The notes below the pieces were generated by a model that worked only from the letters and a program-made list of their open reading frames with translations, had not been told where the DNA came from and did not search any database. A stretch of 60,000 bases of DNA from Glandiceps talaboti (Eukaryota > Hemichordata > Enteropneusta > Spengelidae): contig NC_135549.1 in NCBI RefSeq assembly GCF_964340395.1, forward strand, positions 6,813,001 through 6,873,000. Direction: 5' to 3'. Positions 13,901 to 29,400 of the stretch are shown here, piece by piece (the stretch's first letter is position 1; every line of letters begins with the position of its first letter). Position numbers and translations under genes: made by a program.

Positions 13901-15524
13901 CTTTGCTGTACATTTATTTCACCGCAGGACTGTGTGTTCTTTACCCTACCACTTGCATTGTGTATTTTTAAATTTTGCATATTCTTTTTAGTGTTTCTGT
14001 ACATCGCACTGTGACGTATGTGTAGTGCGTTTTCTAAGAAATTAAAATAATAAAATAATAATAATAATAATAATACAATACCCACTCAATGTTTGTACGT
14101 CCAGTGTTTTCCTCAGAAAAAAATTTGATAGATTAGCTGGAATTTGCATAGCACAATCTGTGATTGTTTGGTAAATTTGTCAAGAAATCATAACATTGTG
14201 AACTAACTACGCTATAACAGCTCTTGGAGACCCCTGAAGTCTAAATGTTTACACCCCAGTGTTTTGAATCTATAATCCCATGGTCTTGGATTAGAGTACG
14301 ATCTTATCAGTTGAGTCATAGAGGTTAATATAGGATCATATATTTGTTCTGGACACACTTTTCTCTAGTTCTGCCAGGCAACTGTTTTAATTCTAATCTG
14401 ACATTAGCCTTTAAATCATTTCAAATCAAACTTTTATGTAACTACTCATACAATATTATAAGCTCTGTCCCCACCTGAATCAATTTGAAACCAATTCAAA
14501 CTGAATTGGTTCTATTCAGTTAAATCGATTCAAAACAGGTTTCTGATCCTGTGAGAAAACTGATCAATGGCTTTGAATTGATTCACTTTCACTTTTGTGC
14601 TGGTTACAAAGTGATTTATTTTGAATTGTTTTGTAACCACTCTCCCGGGGTGATTTTAAACCAATTTTAGTGCATGTGGGGACAGGAGAAATGATTTTGA
14701 TTTGACTTGTACTGATCCAACATTCCTAGTAGGGACAGGGCTGTACATAGACTGAAAGATTTGTTAGTCATACATGGACACTTCTATAATCACTGTACAG
14801 CTAGTGGTTAACAGGAAACCTGCAACAATAAACCTTTCAATTCATATAAAAAAATAGTTAAATAAACAAATAAAGTTGTGTTGCATTTCAGGAGATGAGA
14901 TTTTATTATACTCAGAGTGTGAAGAAAGGAATCCTGGACTACATCTTGAAAGATGTGAAAGAACAGGAAAGACTTGGTATACCATTACCAGAGAAAATCT
15001 CCAACACTGCTGGCAGGGAGAGTTTTCCCTGGAATAATGCTGTGATTGCAGCCAGACAATTTATGGACACTGAACTCTATGCAATCCACCCAGTCATGTC
15101 TGCTATATTGTATCTGTGGGAAACAAAGTAAGAAAACTGTTAGAGTGTATCACATTATTTCAAAATTAAGATGAAATCACCTAGAATATATCTAGCAAGA
15201 TTCAAAATATGAAGAAGTAGATAAAAAAAATGAAAATCAGTGCTTTTAATAGTCTCCATACTGTTACTTATCCCTCCATGGTCAGCTGGACAACAATAGG
15301 CACACACCACATAAAAGAAAGATGACCATAAATTCCTAAATAATGAGTAAATTTGAAGTCATTACAAGTTGAAAATTTCTTAAATGCCCCAACACTTTGG
15401 ACAAATATGTTGTTCTTTCGAATGCCAAGGACCTTGAGCAACAAGTTGGTGAATCTATATTAGTGTAACCTGGCATTTCAAGTGTCGCGTTCAAGACATG
15501 TTGATCATCTATTTCATCATTATT

Positions 15525-15555
<31 letters not shown>

Positions 15556-18500
15556 ACATCTTCGTCATCATCATCATCATCATCATCATCATCGTCATCC
15601 TCATCATCATCGTCGTTGTCATCATCATCATCATCATCATCATCATCGCTTTCACATTTAGGGGTAATTGTTTGTACATGAAAAAGTACAAGTTCAAGTT
15701 GAACAAAACAGGATTAACCTCATCAAGAAATCAAAACTTTATTGGAAAAGTTATGAATATAACGTGACTGTAGAAATACAATCATATGAACAGAAAGTGT
15801 ATTTTAATATTGCATATTTACTTCTTTTTCTCATAGATATGCCAGTTTTAGGTTAATAGATATTCCAGGTTTGAAATCTATCACACCTATTACCATAGAG
15901 GAATTTCATGCCCATGTCAAGAAATCCAGTGCAATGGGAGCAAAAATACTGAAAGATGAATGGCTGAAGGAATGTGCAAACATTATCAATGATAACAGAG
16001 AGTGTATAGAGGAATGGATGCCCAAAGATGAGGTCAGTCTAGGGGTCACTTAGTAGTACTGGTACTGTACCTGGTTACAGTATGTTGTCCATCAATTATT
16101 TTTATGAATATTAAGAATGTTTTCATACATACAGTAAAAGATCAATAATAACTAGGTAGCTGGAAAGATTAAATGTGTCGATGTCCTCAAATTACTGTTT
16201 GTCTTTCTGTAAAAATTGATTAAGTTTTTAGCTTTATGTGTCATAGTACAAAGTTGTTAGGCTAGGAAGTGATATTGTTTATATAAGTTTCTATTGGTAA
16301 TTTATCAAAAGGTGTAGATACAAACAAATGTACAAAAGTAATGAATATTGATTCTGTCAGCTTTTGTGTCATATCAAGCAGTCATTTTGATAGAAGTAAT
16401 ACTTTACTGTCAAGATTTCTACACTGAAATAATCAATATTATGATATACATTTAGTTATTTTTTGTTCCATGAACAACAAAAATCAAGCACCAGTAATGA
16501 TGAAAATAGACAAAATAATGTGTTATGTGCATTTATTCTGGAAATCATTAGTCAAAACAAAAATATGACAAATTGAACAAAGTTATAAAACCTATTGAAT
16601 GTAATAATACTGAGTAACTTCTGTTGATATTTTTATGACAACAATATACCAGCGCTGAAGAACTGTTTCATTGTTTCCACAACAACAATACACCAGCACT
16701 GAATAATTGTTTCCTTGTTTCTATGACAACAATATACCAGCAGTAAAGAACTGTTTCATATTTTCTATGATAACAATATACCAGCACTGAATAACTGTTT
16801 CCTTATTTCTATGACATCAATATACCAGCACTGAATAACTGTTTCCTTATTTCTATGACATCAATATACCAACACTGTATAACCTTTTCATTGTTTCTAT
16901 GACCTAGGTGGCAAGAATGAACCAGATGGACCATTTTTTTGGTTCTACAGCTACACTGATGTCAAACTGTCTACGCAATGGAGTCAGACAGTCTATCTAT
17001 GATTTAGTAGAGTTGTTGGAAGAGTACTCACAGGGCAATAATTATGACACAGATTACTTTCACAGTAATCACAGACTTCCAGTCGTCGAACACATTATTA
17101 CATTCTTTATGGTGAGTACCAGGCAAGATTTCAACATTCCATCTGATTGTAACATGTCTCTAAGATTTTCACTCAAAGTGTGAGTTTGTGAAACATTAAT
17201 GCACTCCTTGATTATCTGTACTTAATTGTCAGTTCTTGAAAAGTGTCTATGAACTTAGACATTTAAAAAACCTTTGAATATAGCTCAAATTTTGGAAGTA
17301 CTCAAAATTGGTACCTTCATGTCTATCCACTTGGCATTCTTTTTAACCTCTTTATACTGATCAGTAACACATTTGATAACCATCATTGTGATATCATCTG
17401 TCAGCAGACAAATGGAAGTTTTGATTTATCATCTTATCGTGTCAGTAAATCCTTCAGCATATATATGTATATCATTTATGTTCTTGACATAGCATGATTT
17501 GTCTGTACACAATCACTGAGATTGATGCATGTCAAGCTGGTTTGACTCTATACAGTGAGATCTCTGATAACCTTGCTTTCAGAGGGTCAGTAACCTGTTT
17601 AAGGGTGTTATTAGCCAAGCCTAACATCAGTGTAATTTCAGTACTAAAATGCCAATATAACGCCGGTGACTATTGTAAAGTCCTACCTATAGATAAAGGT
17701 AACATAATCTTTGGGCAATCTCTCCAGGAATCCACCATTATGTCTTGACTAAAGTACACTGCTTTGAACTCTGACTCCAGCTGTAGTTACTGTGATCACA
17801 CAGACATGTCTTAGTTTCAAGTTCCTGGTACCAGTATTGATCTCTTTGCAACAAGGGATCAAAGGTCAATGTACACTCTATCTGTACAACATTAGGTGTA
17901 CTCTACTTAGTTTATCATATCAAGTAAATAACATAAAACAACAATGACTAATTTTTCTTGTCTGGCTGTTAACCTTTTAGAACGAGATAGGTCATGCAAC
18001 AGTGGAATTTACTTGAATTCTAAAACAAATACACACCTGATAGTAGATACAGACATTTGTAGATTAGCAATTTTTTCATTTTGTTTTATTTTTGTCAGAT
18101 TCTTTACAGAGGAATGTTACTTTTACAGATTTTTATTTCTTTTGATTTGAAATATGATGGTGATTATCACATATATCAAAAACTACTTTTACTTTTAACA
18201 TTATTATATTCTGATGTATGGCATTCTTGTCACAGTGTATTAACCTGTCTAAAAAAAGATGTAGTGATTGATAAGTTGAATTCTTTGGTTTGGCAAGGTG
18301 AATGTACAGGTCACTCTCAGTAATTTAAAAAAAATAAATGATGTAAAAAACCCACACACCTGTGTGCCTTAGACAAGAAACCATGGAATTTGACCTGTAT
18401 GAGTCATTGCATTATTAACCTTTTTGTTTTCTAGGGTCCTCATATGGATGGAGTGACCACTAAATTTACACCGTCCTTTGAGAACCTGATTAAAGAGTTA

Positions 18501-20355
18501 TATCAGATCATTTACACCATGATACACAGTGTGGAGAGATTACCTCGCATTGAGCACCAACTTTTCCAAGTCGTTGATAACCTAAAAGTGAAATGTATCA
18601 GCACTGTGGAACAAGATGAAGAGATTGTAGAGGTTGCTAAGGAGAGGATTAAAACAGTTATCATGAAAAATAGCTGGGGTCCAAAGAGGTAAAACTTAAA
18701 AGATGGACATTTTTGAAACTTTGAAAGTCTAGGAATTTTTTTACTATGTAATGTAATATTCAGACATTCTTTAAACAATTAGATATCGTAATTCTTTTTA
18801 ATTTAACTCCAGTAGGTATCAACTTAAGAAAATGTTAATATTACCTTCCGGAACAAAAGGAATTCCTTTGAAACTATTCACAATAAGCAATATAAAAAAT
18901 GCAAATAACCTTTATTTCTAATAACCAGGCATTTATTATTTTATAGATGAAGTCACTTTAATATCAAATTTAATGTAAAAATATGGATAGAATCAGATCT
19001 ACATATCAATACCTTGATGAGATATGAATATTACCTTTTCAATAAAGCAATCACCTTTGATAGAAATCAAAATATCATATATTTATACCCATGTCATGAT
19101 GTGGAGTCATGATGGGTGAATGGTTAGCGTGACTGGCTTGGAATCTACAGGTTGCAGGTTCAAGCCCTGTCGCTGCCTGCTGTTTGTTTCTGAGTGGCTA
19201 AAGTCCTTGGGCAAGATTTGAACCACGACTGTGCCTCAGTCCACCTAGCTGTATAATTGGGGACCTGGTAGGATGTAGGTTGCAATGTGAAGGCTTTAAT
19301 CCTATGTGCTGAAATGGCTGCAATGGATTGTATGCTCCCCGGGGAGTTGAGGAAGACTAAAGGGCTGTTATGCCGTTCTGATCCAAGCCAGGGGTAATAA
19401 TTGTAAAGTGCTTTGAGCATGGCGTGGGAAAGTACTATATAAGAACCCAACATTATTATTCATTATTATTATTATGTCATAATTTTATTTATCTGCCATT
19501 TACTACAGATACCAGTGTGAGTACGAACCATATCAGTACCTGCTATCTAGAGATTCTGATGCTAGAGTGGAGAAATTTATTGGCAAAGAACAGCACCTCA
19601 GGGACTATGTCAGAGAGATTGAAAGACTCAAACAAATGGCATCAGAGCTTGGATCACTCCCAGTCTATGTCCCTATGCATCTTTTCTTGTTGGATTGCAA
19701 TGATATCAATAGTGTAAGTTTACATCATATAACATTTACATTACAGTAATGTCACTTTCAAACCCAAACTTTGAGTCCATATTCCCATAAAGTTATATCA
19801 AAATATTAGAAAAATAATTATAAGTATTTAATTATGTATCGATGTGAATATAATGAAATAAGTGATGAATTCTGCTCAAGTCTTTCAACCACTAATAATT
19901 CTAAAAAAGGACTGTATACTATAGTGACATGCCAGGTGGTACTTAGAATGCATATACAGTATTAACAGACATTCATTTTGATACTTTCAGTGGCTGATAG
20001 AGAGAGCCAGGGACTTAGCTGGTATTATGATCACTAAGATAGTGGTAACCAGCAGGAAGTTTAACAGAAGTATATGTGAACAGTATGATGCCATTGTAAA
20101 GAAGGTGACATCATATCCAGATACTACACAAGCTTTAGTTGAACTACAGGACTATACTGACAGTCTCCGAGTTGGTGAACTACTACAACTCAAAGTAAGT
20201 GTACCATAACTTTATTCTGAGTAACAATGTTGAAACTAGAATTTCTTCACATCTTTTGTAGATTTATGTCTATTCTTTGCAGGTATTTTTTGCAAATCCT
20301 ATCTTTGATGTGGTATTGAATCATTTGCATCAATCATTTGCATCAATCAATCGCG

Positions 20356-20417
<62 letters not shown>

Positions 20418-23400
20418 GTCAGTCAGTCAGTCAGTCAGTCAGTCAGTCAGTTATTTAATCAGTAAATCAGTCAATCAATAAATTAGTCAATCAATTTTGC
20501 TGCATACAATGACAGGAATCTAGGATGAAAAAAAAATTAAAAACACAGCAGTAATGGACACCACATTTTATACGTGTATAGAATAATATATTCTATGACT
20601 CCTTTGATATGTGCATGTAAGATCATATAGGGTTATTTCTGTAGGTAGATCAAGTATGGTTATCTCAAACTGTCAAACAACAGTATTAATCACAATTAAA
20701 TTATTCCTTGAACTCATTCAGCTTTTAACCTATTATTATACTTGATTGAATTAGATACTGAATATTGAATCCTTAGGGCAAAACGGTTCATTAGGACATG
20801 GGTGAAATGATTCAACAACTAAGAATACAATCATTTCTGATGGCTATGCCTTCTAGAGTATATTCTTCAAAGAATTAAGATTTCTTGAGCATGACATCAC
20901 AGTAGTCTTTTTGATTTATGTTAATTCATTCTGTTGCTGATACGTTTGTATTTTGAAACATGAAATTAACAAATTATTTAAATTCAATGCAATTGTTAAT
21001 TTTGTTCTCTATGCAATGAAATTCACATGGAAAATTATGTCTCATATAGAGGTTAACATTTTAAAATACATTTATTTCAGTTTTTTCTATTCTTTTAAGT
21101 GTTAATACTCTAGAACATGAATATTTGAAATTATTTTATTTTATTCTAGAACATGAAATAAATTATCTACATTCATTTAGTTGTTTATAAATTATATACA
21201 CTTTGTTGCTGAATGCTCACATGGATAGTGTTCATTTCCTGTCGGTATGGAAATCAAATATTGACTTAAATTGATTGGTGTATTTTGTTGCTCTATTTCA
21301 ACAGGAGAAACTTGAGATAGCAGCTGAGAACTTGTTGTTCTTAATGGACTATTCCTACCTGTCAAAAGATGATATACTCCTTAATGATAATACATTTACT
21401 TGGTCTGACAGGGTTGTACCCATCATCAGAAATAGGTATGGTTGGTGATACGGAGCTATGCATCCAAATATCAAGTATCTGTAATCTAACTTGAATCAGT
21501 GTTTTTGCTCAGGGGAGTAAGTAGTTAAAATTTACCCAACTTCCACAGTCACATAACTAAGGGTTCCCCTATCTCCTCAAAAAAAGAGAAAAAAATTCCG
21601 GTATTAAATTGTGTGGGAAAGTATGCTAATCATATCTGATTCTTAAAAGATCATCAGTTTGATATTTGTTTGCAATTTGAATTATAAATTTTGGTATTGT
21701 CTCCAGAATGACCTTTCATTAGTATTGCTTAGTGTAGTATCAATATACTCACTGATAAATCAAAGATATTGATTCTGTATTATAAAATTATGTAATTGAT
21801 AGGGGTGCCTTTGCAATCTTGGCAACAGACTTTCTACTCCAACGTGTCAAATATTTATTATATTTCACATGGTAATGAGGAGGGTGCTGTGATTAATTTT
21901 GTTCACTGAAATGTATTTTATTGAATTTATTCTTGCTAGCGAGATGAAGTTACAGAAGGAGCATGACATCGCGGTACAAAAGTTATTAGACTGGCAAATT
22001 AAGTTCTCAGGTCGTATTGATGAGGTTGCTCAACAGGTGAAAGCATTTCGACACAAAGATAGAATGTCAGAAGCTGACAATTATCTTGGACAGCTTCATG
22101 CCATATCTAAGAAGATGGAGGAGTTTTATAAAGAGGTACGTTTGTGTTAGCCCACAGTCACTCTATCACTGGTTTGTTAGCTGTTTAATAAATCCACTGT
22201 TTGTGATTTTGATATACATATATCTACCCTAACCTTCTTTTTCAGCAGTAAATCAGAATTAATTTTGTGTCCTACACCAGCTGATGGACCATTGTTTTAT
22301 TAGTTTATACCAAATGAACAGAGTGGCACATGTAGGCTAGTTACAGAAGAAATCTACCTTCAAAATTATTTATGTTTGAAAGTACTTTTTACCATTGTTC
22401 TGATGCATGAGTCATTTTGATATTTGAGGCATTGCTTATAATATTCATTTATTCCCAGAAATGTAACTATACAAGATACAATGTACTGATGATAAATGTT
22501 TACATAATACCAGTAAAAAGGGGGATTAGAGATAGTTGACTCGCAACTAATCAAATTCAACCCCTGTAATCATATTTTCAAATTGGTTTTCAAAACTGTT
22601 CTCAAACATTCTTCCTCCTGAAATTTTCTGTCCTTGAAATGTTATCAAAGTTTCGAATAAAAATGTACTTTGAAATAATTGAAATATTCCTTGTTAGTGC
22701 CATTAAATGTTTCATTTATTGTTTTCAGAAAGCTGCTGTGAACAGAGAAGAGATGTTGTTAGAAACAGGAGTCCAGAGTCCTTACACACAGTTAGAAGAT
22801 GTGAAAGAGGCAAAGGAACCCTATGACAAACTATGGAATGCTGCTGTTAAATTCCATGAAATGTATGACAAATGGATGAATGGACCTTTGTTGAAAGTCA
22901 ACGCTGAAGAAGTTGAAGAAGAGGTGAGATCGGTGTAATGTAAAGACTGAGTGTGACATCCCTACAGCATTGTGGTCTGTGACTAGAATAATTAAGACAA
23001 TAGACCACAACGCAGTGATTTGAATGAAAACTTCACAGTCACTAATTATCTTATTTCCATTCTACTATTGTACATGGAGACCAGCATCAATTTCTAGTTT
23101 GCATTACTTTGTAATGTTATATATATCAAAATTGAGAGAAAAATTAATTTTGATGGAAAAAAGCCTATATTCTGACAAACTCAATTATTGTTACAGGTTC
23201 AAAACCTCTGGCGTACCAGTTATAAGTTGACTAAGATTTTTGCTCATCCTGAAATGATGGGACCCATGAGAGCAGCTGCCACTATTAAAGCAAAACTTGA
23301 GAAATTCAAGATCAATATGCCATTGATTAACGCTCTATGTAATCCGGGCTTAAAGGAGAGGCACTGGGAAACCATGTCTGAAAAGGTAAGAGTCATTTAA

Positions 23401-26400
23401 ACTGCAATTATTGAATACAAAACAGTATGAATATCTGGTGTATTTTGTACCTTTGCACACTTTTGGATTCAATTTCACTGACTTGTAACTTGGTAGTTAC
23501 TTGTACTGATTTGCTCAACATCTATAGATGCTAAAAAAAAGTTGTCAAGAAATAACATTTGTAAATTGCGAAAATGGTTCCTCTGCTTACAGCTATCCAT
23601 GTTTATCCAAAATTATGATAGTTTATGATGAATGATATTGTAAGTAATCACTTCTAAAACTCAAAAGGTTTTCTACATAAACAATCGATTGACGTTTCCA
23701 GCCAATTGCCTAGCAACCTGAGTATATCACTCAACACACAGAGAACTGTTACCCTCAATTCAACTAAGGTAATGTTTCTGATTTCCTTTGCTGCAGGTGG
23801 GGTTCAACATGAAACCCAAAGATGACACCCCTCTCATTGACATGCTGCAAATGGACCTAGATAAATACCTAGAAGATTTGTCTGAGATCAGTTCTCAAGC
23901 TAGTAAAGAGTATGCCTTAGAAAAGGTAAGAAAGTAATACTGTGGATTTGTCAGGGATTTGAACTCAAAGGAACAAGATGTAGGGCTTTGAAAAAGTCTA
24001 CATATTAGTTTCATCATGCAAAATGATGTTAAACAAAATGACTATAAGTTTGATTATCCAAAAAAATTAAATTACTCAATTTTGCAATTTTGAATTTTAT
24101 ATAATGTTTTGTCCTGTTCCAATAGTAATTTTCCCCATTTCTATCATGTTCTAGGCATTAAGTAAAATGAATTCTGATTGGGAAACTGTCAATTTTAACT
24201 TTGTGCCTTATAAAGATACTGAATTAAGTATCTTGTCTGCTATTGATGATGTGCAAGTGTTATTGGAAGACCATATTGTGAAAACAACCACTATGAGAGG
24301 TTCCACTTTCATTGCACCATTTGAAGAAGAAGTCAAAGTGTGGGAAGAAAGATTGGTATGTATTTACTTTCTTCACAAGTTTGACTACTACAAATTGTAA
24401 ATGTATGGTGTGTTTTAAAATTCTATACTATACTTAGTAGTATATAGAAAAAACTTCCAAATCTTGTCAGTGTGTAAGTATTAGGTAGAATATTTTTTAT
24501 AGCCAACTTTTCTTAAAGTGTGCCAAACAGCTGTTTTTCTCACTCATTTTTTTTTTTATATAACATGAAGCTCTTTGCAAGGTGAGTTTTGATTGCATAG
24601 TTTTTGCAAGGTTAGTTTTGATTGGATAGATAATGATGGGGGAAAATGACACATGTTGCTTGTATTATTAAAATTAGAAAATCCAGTTATGTAAGCTTGC
24701 CAATCAGTTGGATCCTTCTTAGGGCTCCACTTAAGGTCACATTTGAATGCTTATCCACATTGGTTTGTAAACTAATCATGTATTGATGGCTTTGTCAGAC
24801 CACTAAAAGAATTCCTTGTCTGAGAACTACTCTACCAATAGCAAAATGCAATATAACCTACTTAGTATAATGTAATTAGATAATTACACACTAATTAGAT
24901 AAGTGGATAATTGGTATAGATTGTACTGTCTACTTAATTAAGCTCATTAAGTATTGTTTGTTTCCTTTCTTTCGTACTGACAGCACCGAATCAAAGCAAT
25001 TCTAGATTCCTGGTTGAAAGTACAAGCTGCATGGTTGTATCTAGAACCAATCTTTGGTTCTGAAGATATCCGCAGACAGATCCCTGTAGAGGGCAAGATG
25101 TTTACTGATGTGGACTTCAATTGGTTAGTACCTTTAAAGTAGTTTCCTCCTTGTGTCCTTGCTTACTAGTTAACTTGTCATTACTAAAGGTAGAAAAAAA
25201 GACATGAATGAACATGGGGGTGGGGGTGGGGGCATACATTTTGATACTGTTTTGTTATATTTGGATTTCATACTGTATTCACAACTCACATGCCTGTATT
25301 ATTTGTGAAAAAACAACTCCACTTTTATATGTGCATAATGTGGAAAGTAAGTCAATGGAGAAAAATGTTGAACACTTCTGGAAGAGTAGAAAACTGGTTA
25401 AACTATCTGAGATACTGGTGAAAAAATATGTGTGAATGTTCAGTTACTTCTTCATAGTATCATTGTAGTGTATTTTTCTATTTTTGTCACTTTCTAGGCG
25501 GGATATCATGACAAATGCTGTCAAGGATACCAAGGCACTTATAGTGACAGCCCAACCACAAATGCTAGAAAAACTGCAGCACGCTGAGAGTTTATTGGAA
25601 GATATCCAGAAAGGTTTGAATGATTATCTAGAACAGAAGAGACTGTTCTTTCCAAGGTATAGCAAATTTAATGTATTGCCTCTTTGAAAACTTGGTTACA
25701 GTGTGGAACATTGTCACTGGAACTCTTGTGTGACAAAAAAACTTGGCTACTACCATTAAGTAAACTTAGTTATGTTTTAAACATTTATATCAGTTTAAAT
25801 GAACCATAGATAATGTTAGTCATATGTTCTTGAAGGTAAGACTCTAAGAGTTCCTTTGGGCCCACCTAGAATACACTGGGGGACGGATCATATTTGGTTA
25901 TGATTTGATTGCAGGGTGGGCCATGTAGATATTGGGTGAAATACAAAAATTGGGATGGGGGGTGGGGTGGGTCGGGGGGTGGTATCTTCAGTGTTATTAT
26001 TCATACATTAAAATTGTTAACATTTTTTGTATGATTTGTACCAAGGTTTTGCTGTGAGAATTCAGAATAGGCATACAGTATACAATTCTTATATCAGATT
26101 CAGTAAACAATATGTATGTTCCTGTTCCTCTTTTTTGTCAGATTCTTCTTTTTGTCCAATGATGAGCTGCTTGAAATTCTATCTGAAACCAAAGACCCAC
26201 TACGTGTGCAACCACATCTCAAGAAATGCTTTGAAGGCATTGCTAAACTGACATTTACAGAGGAGAAGGAAATTATTGCCATGGAATCTGCAGAGAAAGA
26301 AGTGGTTCAATTTGTAGATAAGATCATCCCAGCAGATGCACACGGATTGGTTGAAAAATGGCTAATACAGGTAAAGTGCCTCTAAATGAGAAAGAATCAA

Positions 26401-29400
26401 AGTTGATGATATTTTGTATATAGCATTCAAATGCACTCACAACTGATGTTAAATTTATCAAATATTGCGCAAACGCAGAGAAGTGTGATAATATAACCAC
26501 ACAGTATAGAAAAGAACCCTAAAAATAGACTTTGGTCATATCTATACCTGATCATGACATCTCTTAGGTTACTTCCATCAGTAATATGAAGAGTTAGCAG
26601 GAACTAGAGAGACACAAAGCGAGAGAGCAAACATGTCTATGGTCTCTTGTAACTTGAAACTCAAATAGGGAAATTTGTTAGAAGACAGTTATTTTCACAC
26701 GGTTTGTGTCCTTGGTGAAGGATCAGTATTTCCTTTGTATCTATTTAGATACTTATTCTTGCCATCTCATTTACAAAACAATTAACAAGGCCTCCTTTTA
26801 CTTCTTTAAATATTGACTTTACAAGAAACATGTGTCCTTACAGAATAACATGCATGCATTACATTTCTTCTTATTCATGCATTGATAGGTGGAGGTGTTG
26901 ATGAAAAGAAGTATAGGTGAAGTGATGGCCAAAGCAGTGCAGTCATACACGTCAACACCACGTAAAGAATGGGTGTTGAAGTGGCCTGGACAAGTGATCT
27001 TAGCATCCAGTAACATTCACTGGACAATGGATGTCTGCAAAGTAAGACGCTTAATAATGGTTTCATTGTTACTAAATATGCCTTCATTGTTTATCTTCCA
27101 TCTTCAGACTTCATTGAAATTTTACTCAGAGTTGAAATATTTGCAGATTTATGAGTACAATAATAACTACCTACAGGTGTTTCAGAGTTTAAATCCCCGT
27201 ATGAACCAATGCTGAGCTGTTCCTTGACAGAGGCTGTCACATGGCATGTTACGTAACTATATAGCTATTACACTTGAGCCATTGTACAGCAAATTTTCTT
27301 TCAATATAGCCATACAGTGAAGATGAAATATCATGTAAATTTGTAAAATTGATGTATTTCTTTTAACAATCAATTACTCTTTTGATAAGTTATAATGGTA
27401 TTGAAGTCAACTTGATCTATTGAAACATACATTACCTCAAACTTTATAAATTATTATAATTGTCAAGTTATTGATCAGATAGTTCTTACATAATTATTAC
27501 CATAATTCACTAGTTGATTCAATTCCATGTGTCTTTCACCAGGTAATCCCAGAGAAAGGTGGTTTGGAGAAATACTTACAAACGTGCAATAAACAGATTG
27601 GAGAGATTGTGACTCTAGTTAGAGGAAAACTAACCACAATGAACAGAATCACCTTAGAAGCTCTGATTGTCATTGATGTCCATGGTAAGGAATACTTACC
27701 AGTGTGTCCACTATTAAAGATAATATGACATTGTACTGCTGCACCACTGATGCACAGCAACTTCTTGTGACCCATCAAAATTTAATATTCCCCTATCTCT
27801 TACTATGGAATGACTCACAAGGAATCCAAATTTGATAATTTTGATCCACAGAAAAAAATATTTGTAATTCAATTAATTGGCAGGCAAACTGATATTTACT
27901 TTTATTTTTATTGAACTTAAATTGATGAATAATAAGAAAGTAATATGTCATTTCTGACCAACTGTCATCAGCTGTTTTACATATCAATTCATTTGGATAC
28001 AATTTTAATTTGTTATTCATTCAAGTAATGTGTACCTCTTACTTTTTATTTGGTAGCCCGAGATGTTGTATTCCGACTGGAACAGTTGAAAGTGTCAGAT
28101 CCTGCTAGTTTTCAATGGATCAGTCAACTACGATACTACTGGGAAAACAGCAAAGTGATTGTAAGAATGATAACCACTACAGTACCCTATGGGTATGAGT
28201 ATCTAGGCAATACCAGTCGACTTGTGATCACCCCACTCACAGATCGATGTTACAGGTGAGTCAGGCACTAACAATGTACATCATTGGTCAGTTGATAGTT
28301 ACTCTTCCATACCATTGCAGTCTACCACAATTACACATTGAACTTACATTCAACAAGAACTGTAATACCAGGGTATTTTGAATGTACTGACAACTCTGTA
28401 ATTGTTGAGATAAAGAATAAAACATAGAAACATTGAGAGATGGAAACTGAAACAGATGAGTTTGAATAAATGTATTACCACAAAAGACATACCATACACT
28501 CTGGTGAAAAGATTAATAAAACTTTGGCATGATCACGCAGGAAACTAATATTCACCTCAAAATGCTTTATACCTCTGTAGAACATTGATGGGGGCCCTAC
28601 TTTTGAACCTTGGAGGTGCCCCTGAAGGGCCTGCTGGAACTGGAAAAACAGAAACATGCAAAGATTTAGCCAAAGCCATGGCTAAACAGGTTAGTGATTA
28701 CTAAGGAAATTGTTATTTCATACCACTAGCAGTTCTCTAAACGTAACTTCAAAAGACATAGAAAAGGCCAACACCTTGTCTGAAAGTCGCATATCAGTTC
28801 AAAGTCATATATCAGTTCAAAGTCATATATCAGTTCAAAGTCATATATCAGTTCAAGGTCGTATATCAGTTCAAGATCATATATCAGTTCAAAGTCATAT
28901 ATGTTTTGAGTAAAATGGGTCATAATGGATATAAAACTAGAGTAGTCAAGACAAGTCAACACAAAGTCAAGTAGTTTTCTTCAGCTTTTATTAAACTGTT
29001 GATGGAAAGTATATTCAGTGCAAGTTATTTAAAAAATAAATGATTTTAGTGGCACAATGTTTTGTAAGAAGTTACTGACCCATTCCAGTGATATGATATA
29101 TTTCTGTCTGTGTTGTTCTTTTATAGTGTGTTGTATTCAACTGCTCAGATGGTTTAGATTACAAAGCCATGGGTAAATTCTTTAAAGGGTTGGCACAATC
29201 TGGAGCCTGGGCTTGCTTTGATGAGTTCAACAGAATTGAACTTGAGGTAAGAAAATAGATTTCAATCACAGTTGTTGAAAAATTGTGTGATGGTGTATAT
29301 GTTACATGTTGTATAATAAATTATTGACATTAATATACAGACCATCACATTTTCTTTCGTTATAAAAACCCATAACAGAGCAAATTTATAGGTTATACAG

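Noticed and set aside
15498-15767. Poly-Ile ORF and the opposite poly-Met ORF.
   Set aside because: Both are translations of the (ATC)n microsatellite.
19110-19180. Possible functional tRNA gene.
   Set aside because: The acceptor stem does not close, and the sequence continues into a SINE body with an (ATT)n tail and a target duplication.
28726-28962. Repeat-peptide ORFs over the 18-base array.
   Set aside because: They follow from unit length divisible by three; they lie in an intron of the dynein gene.
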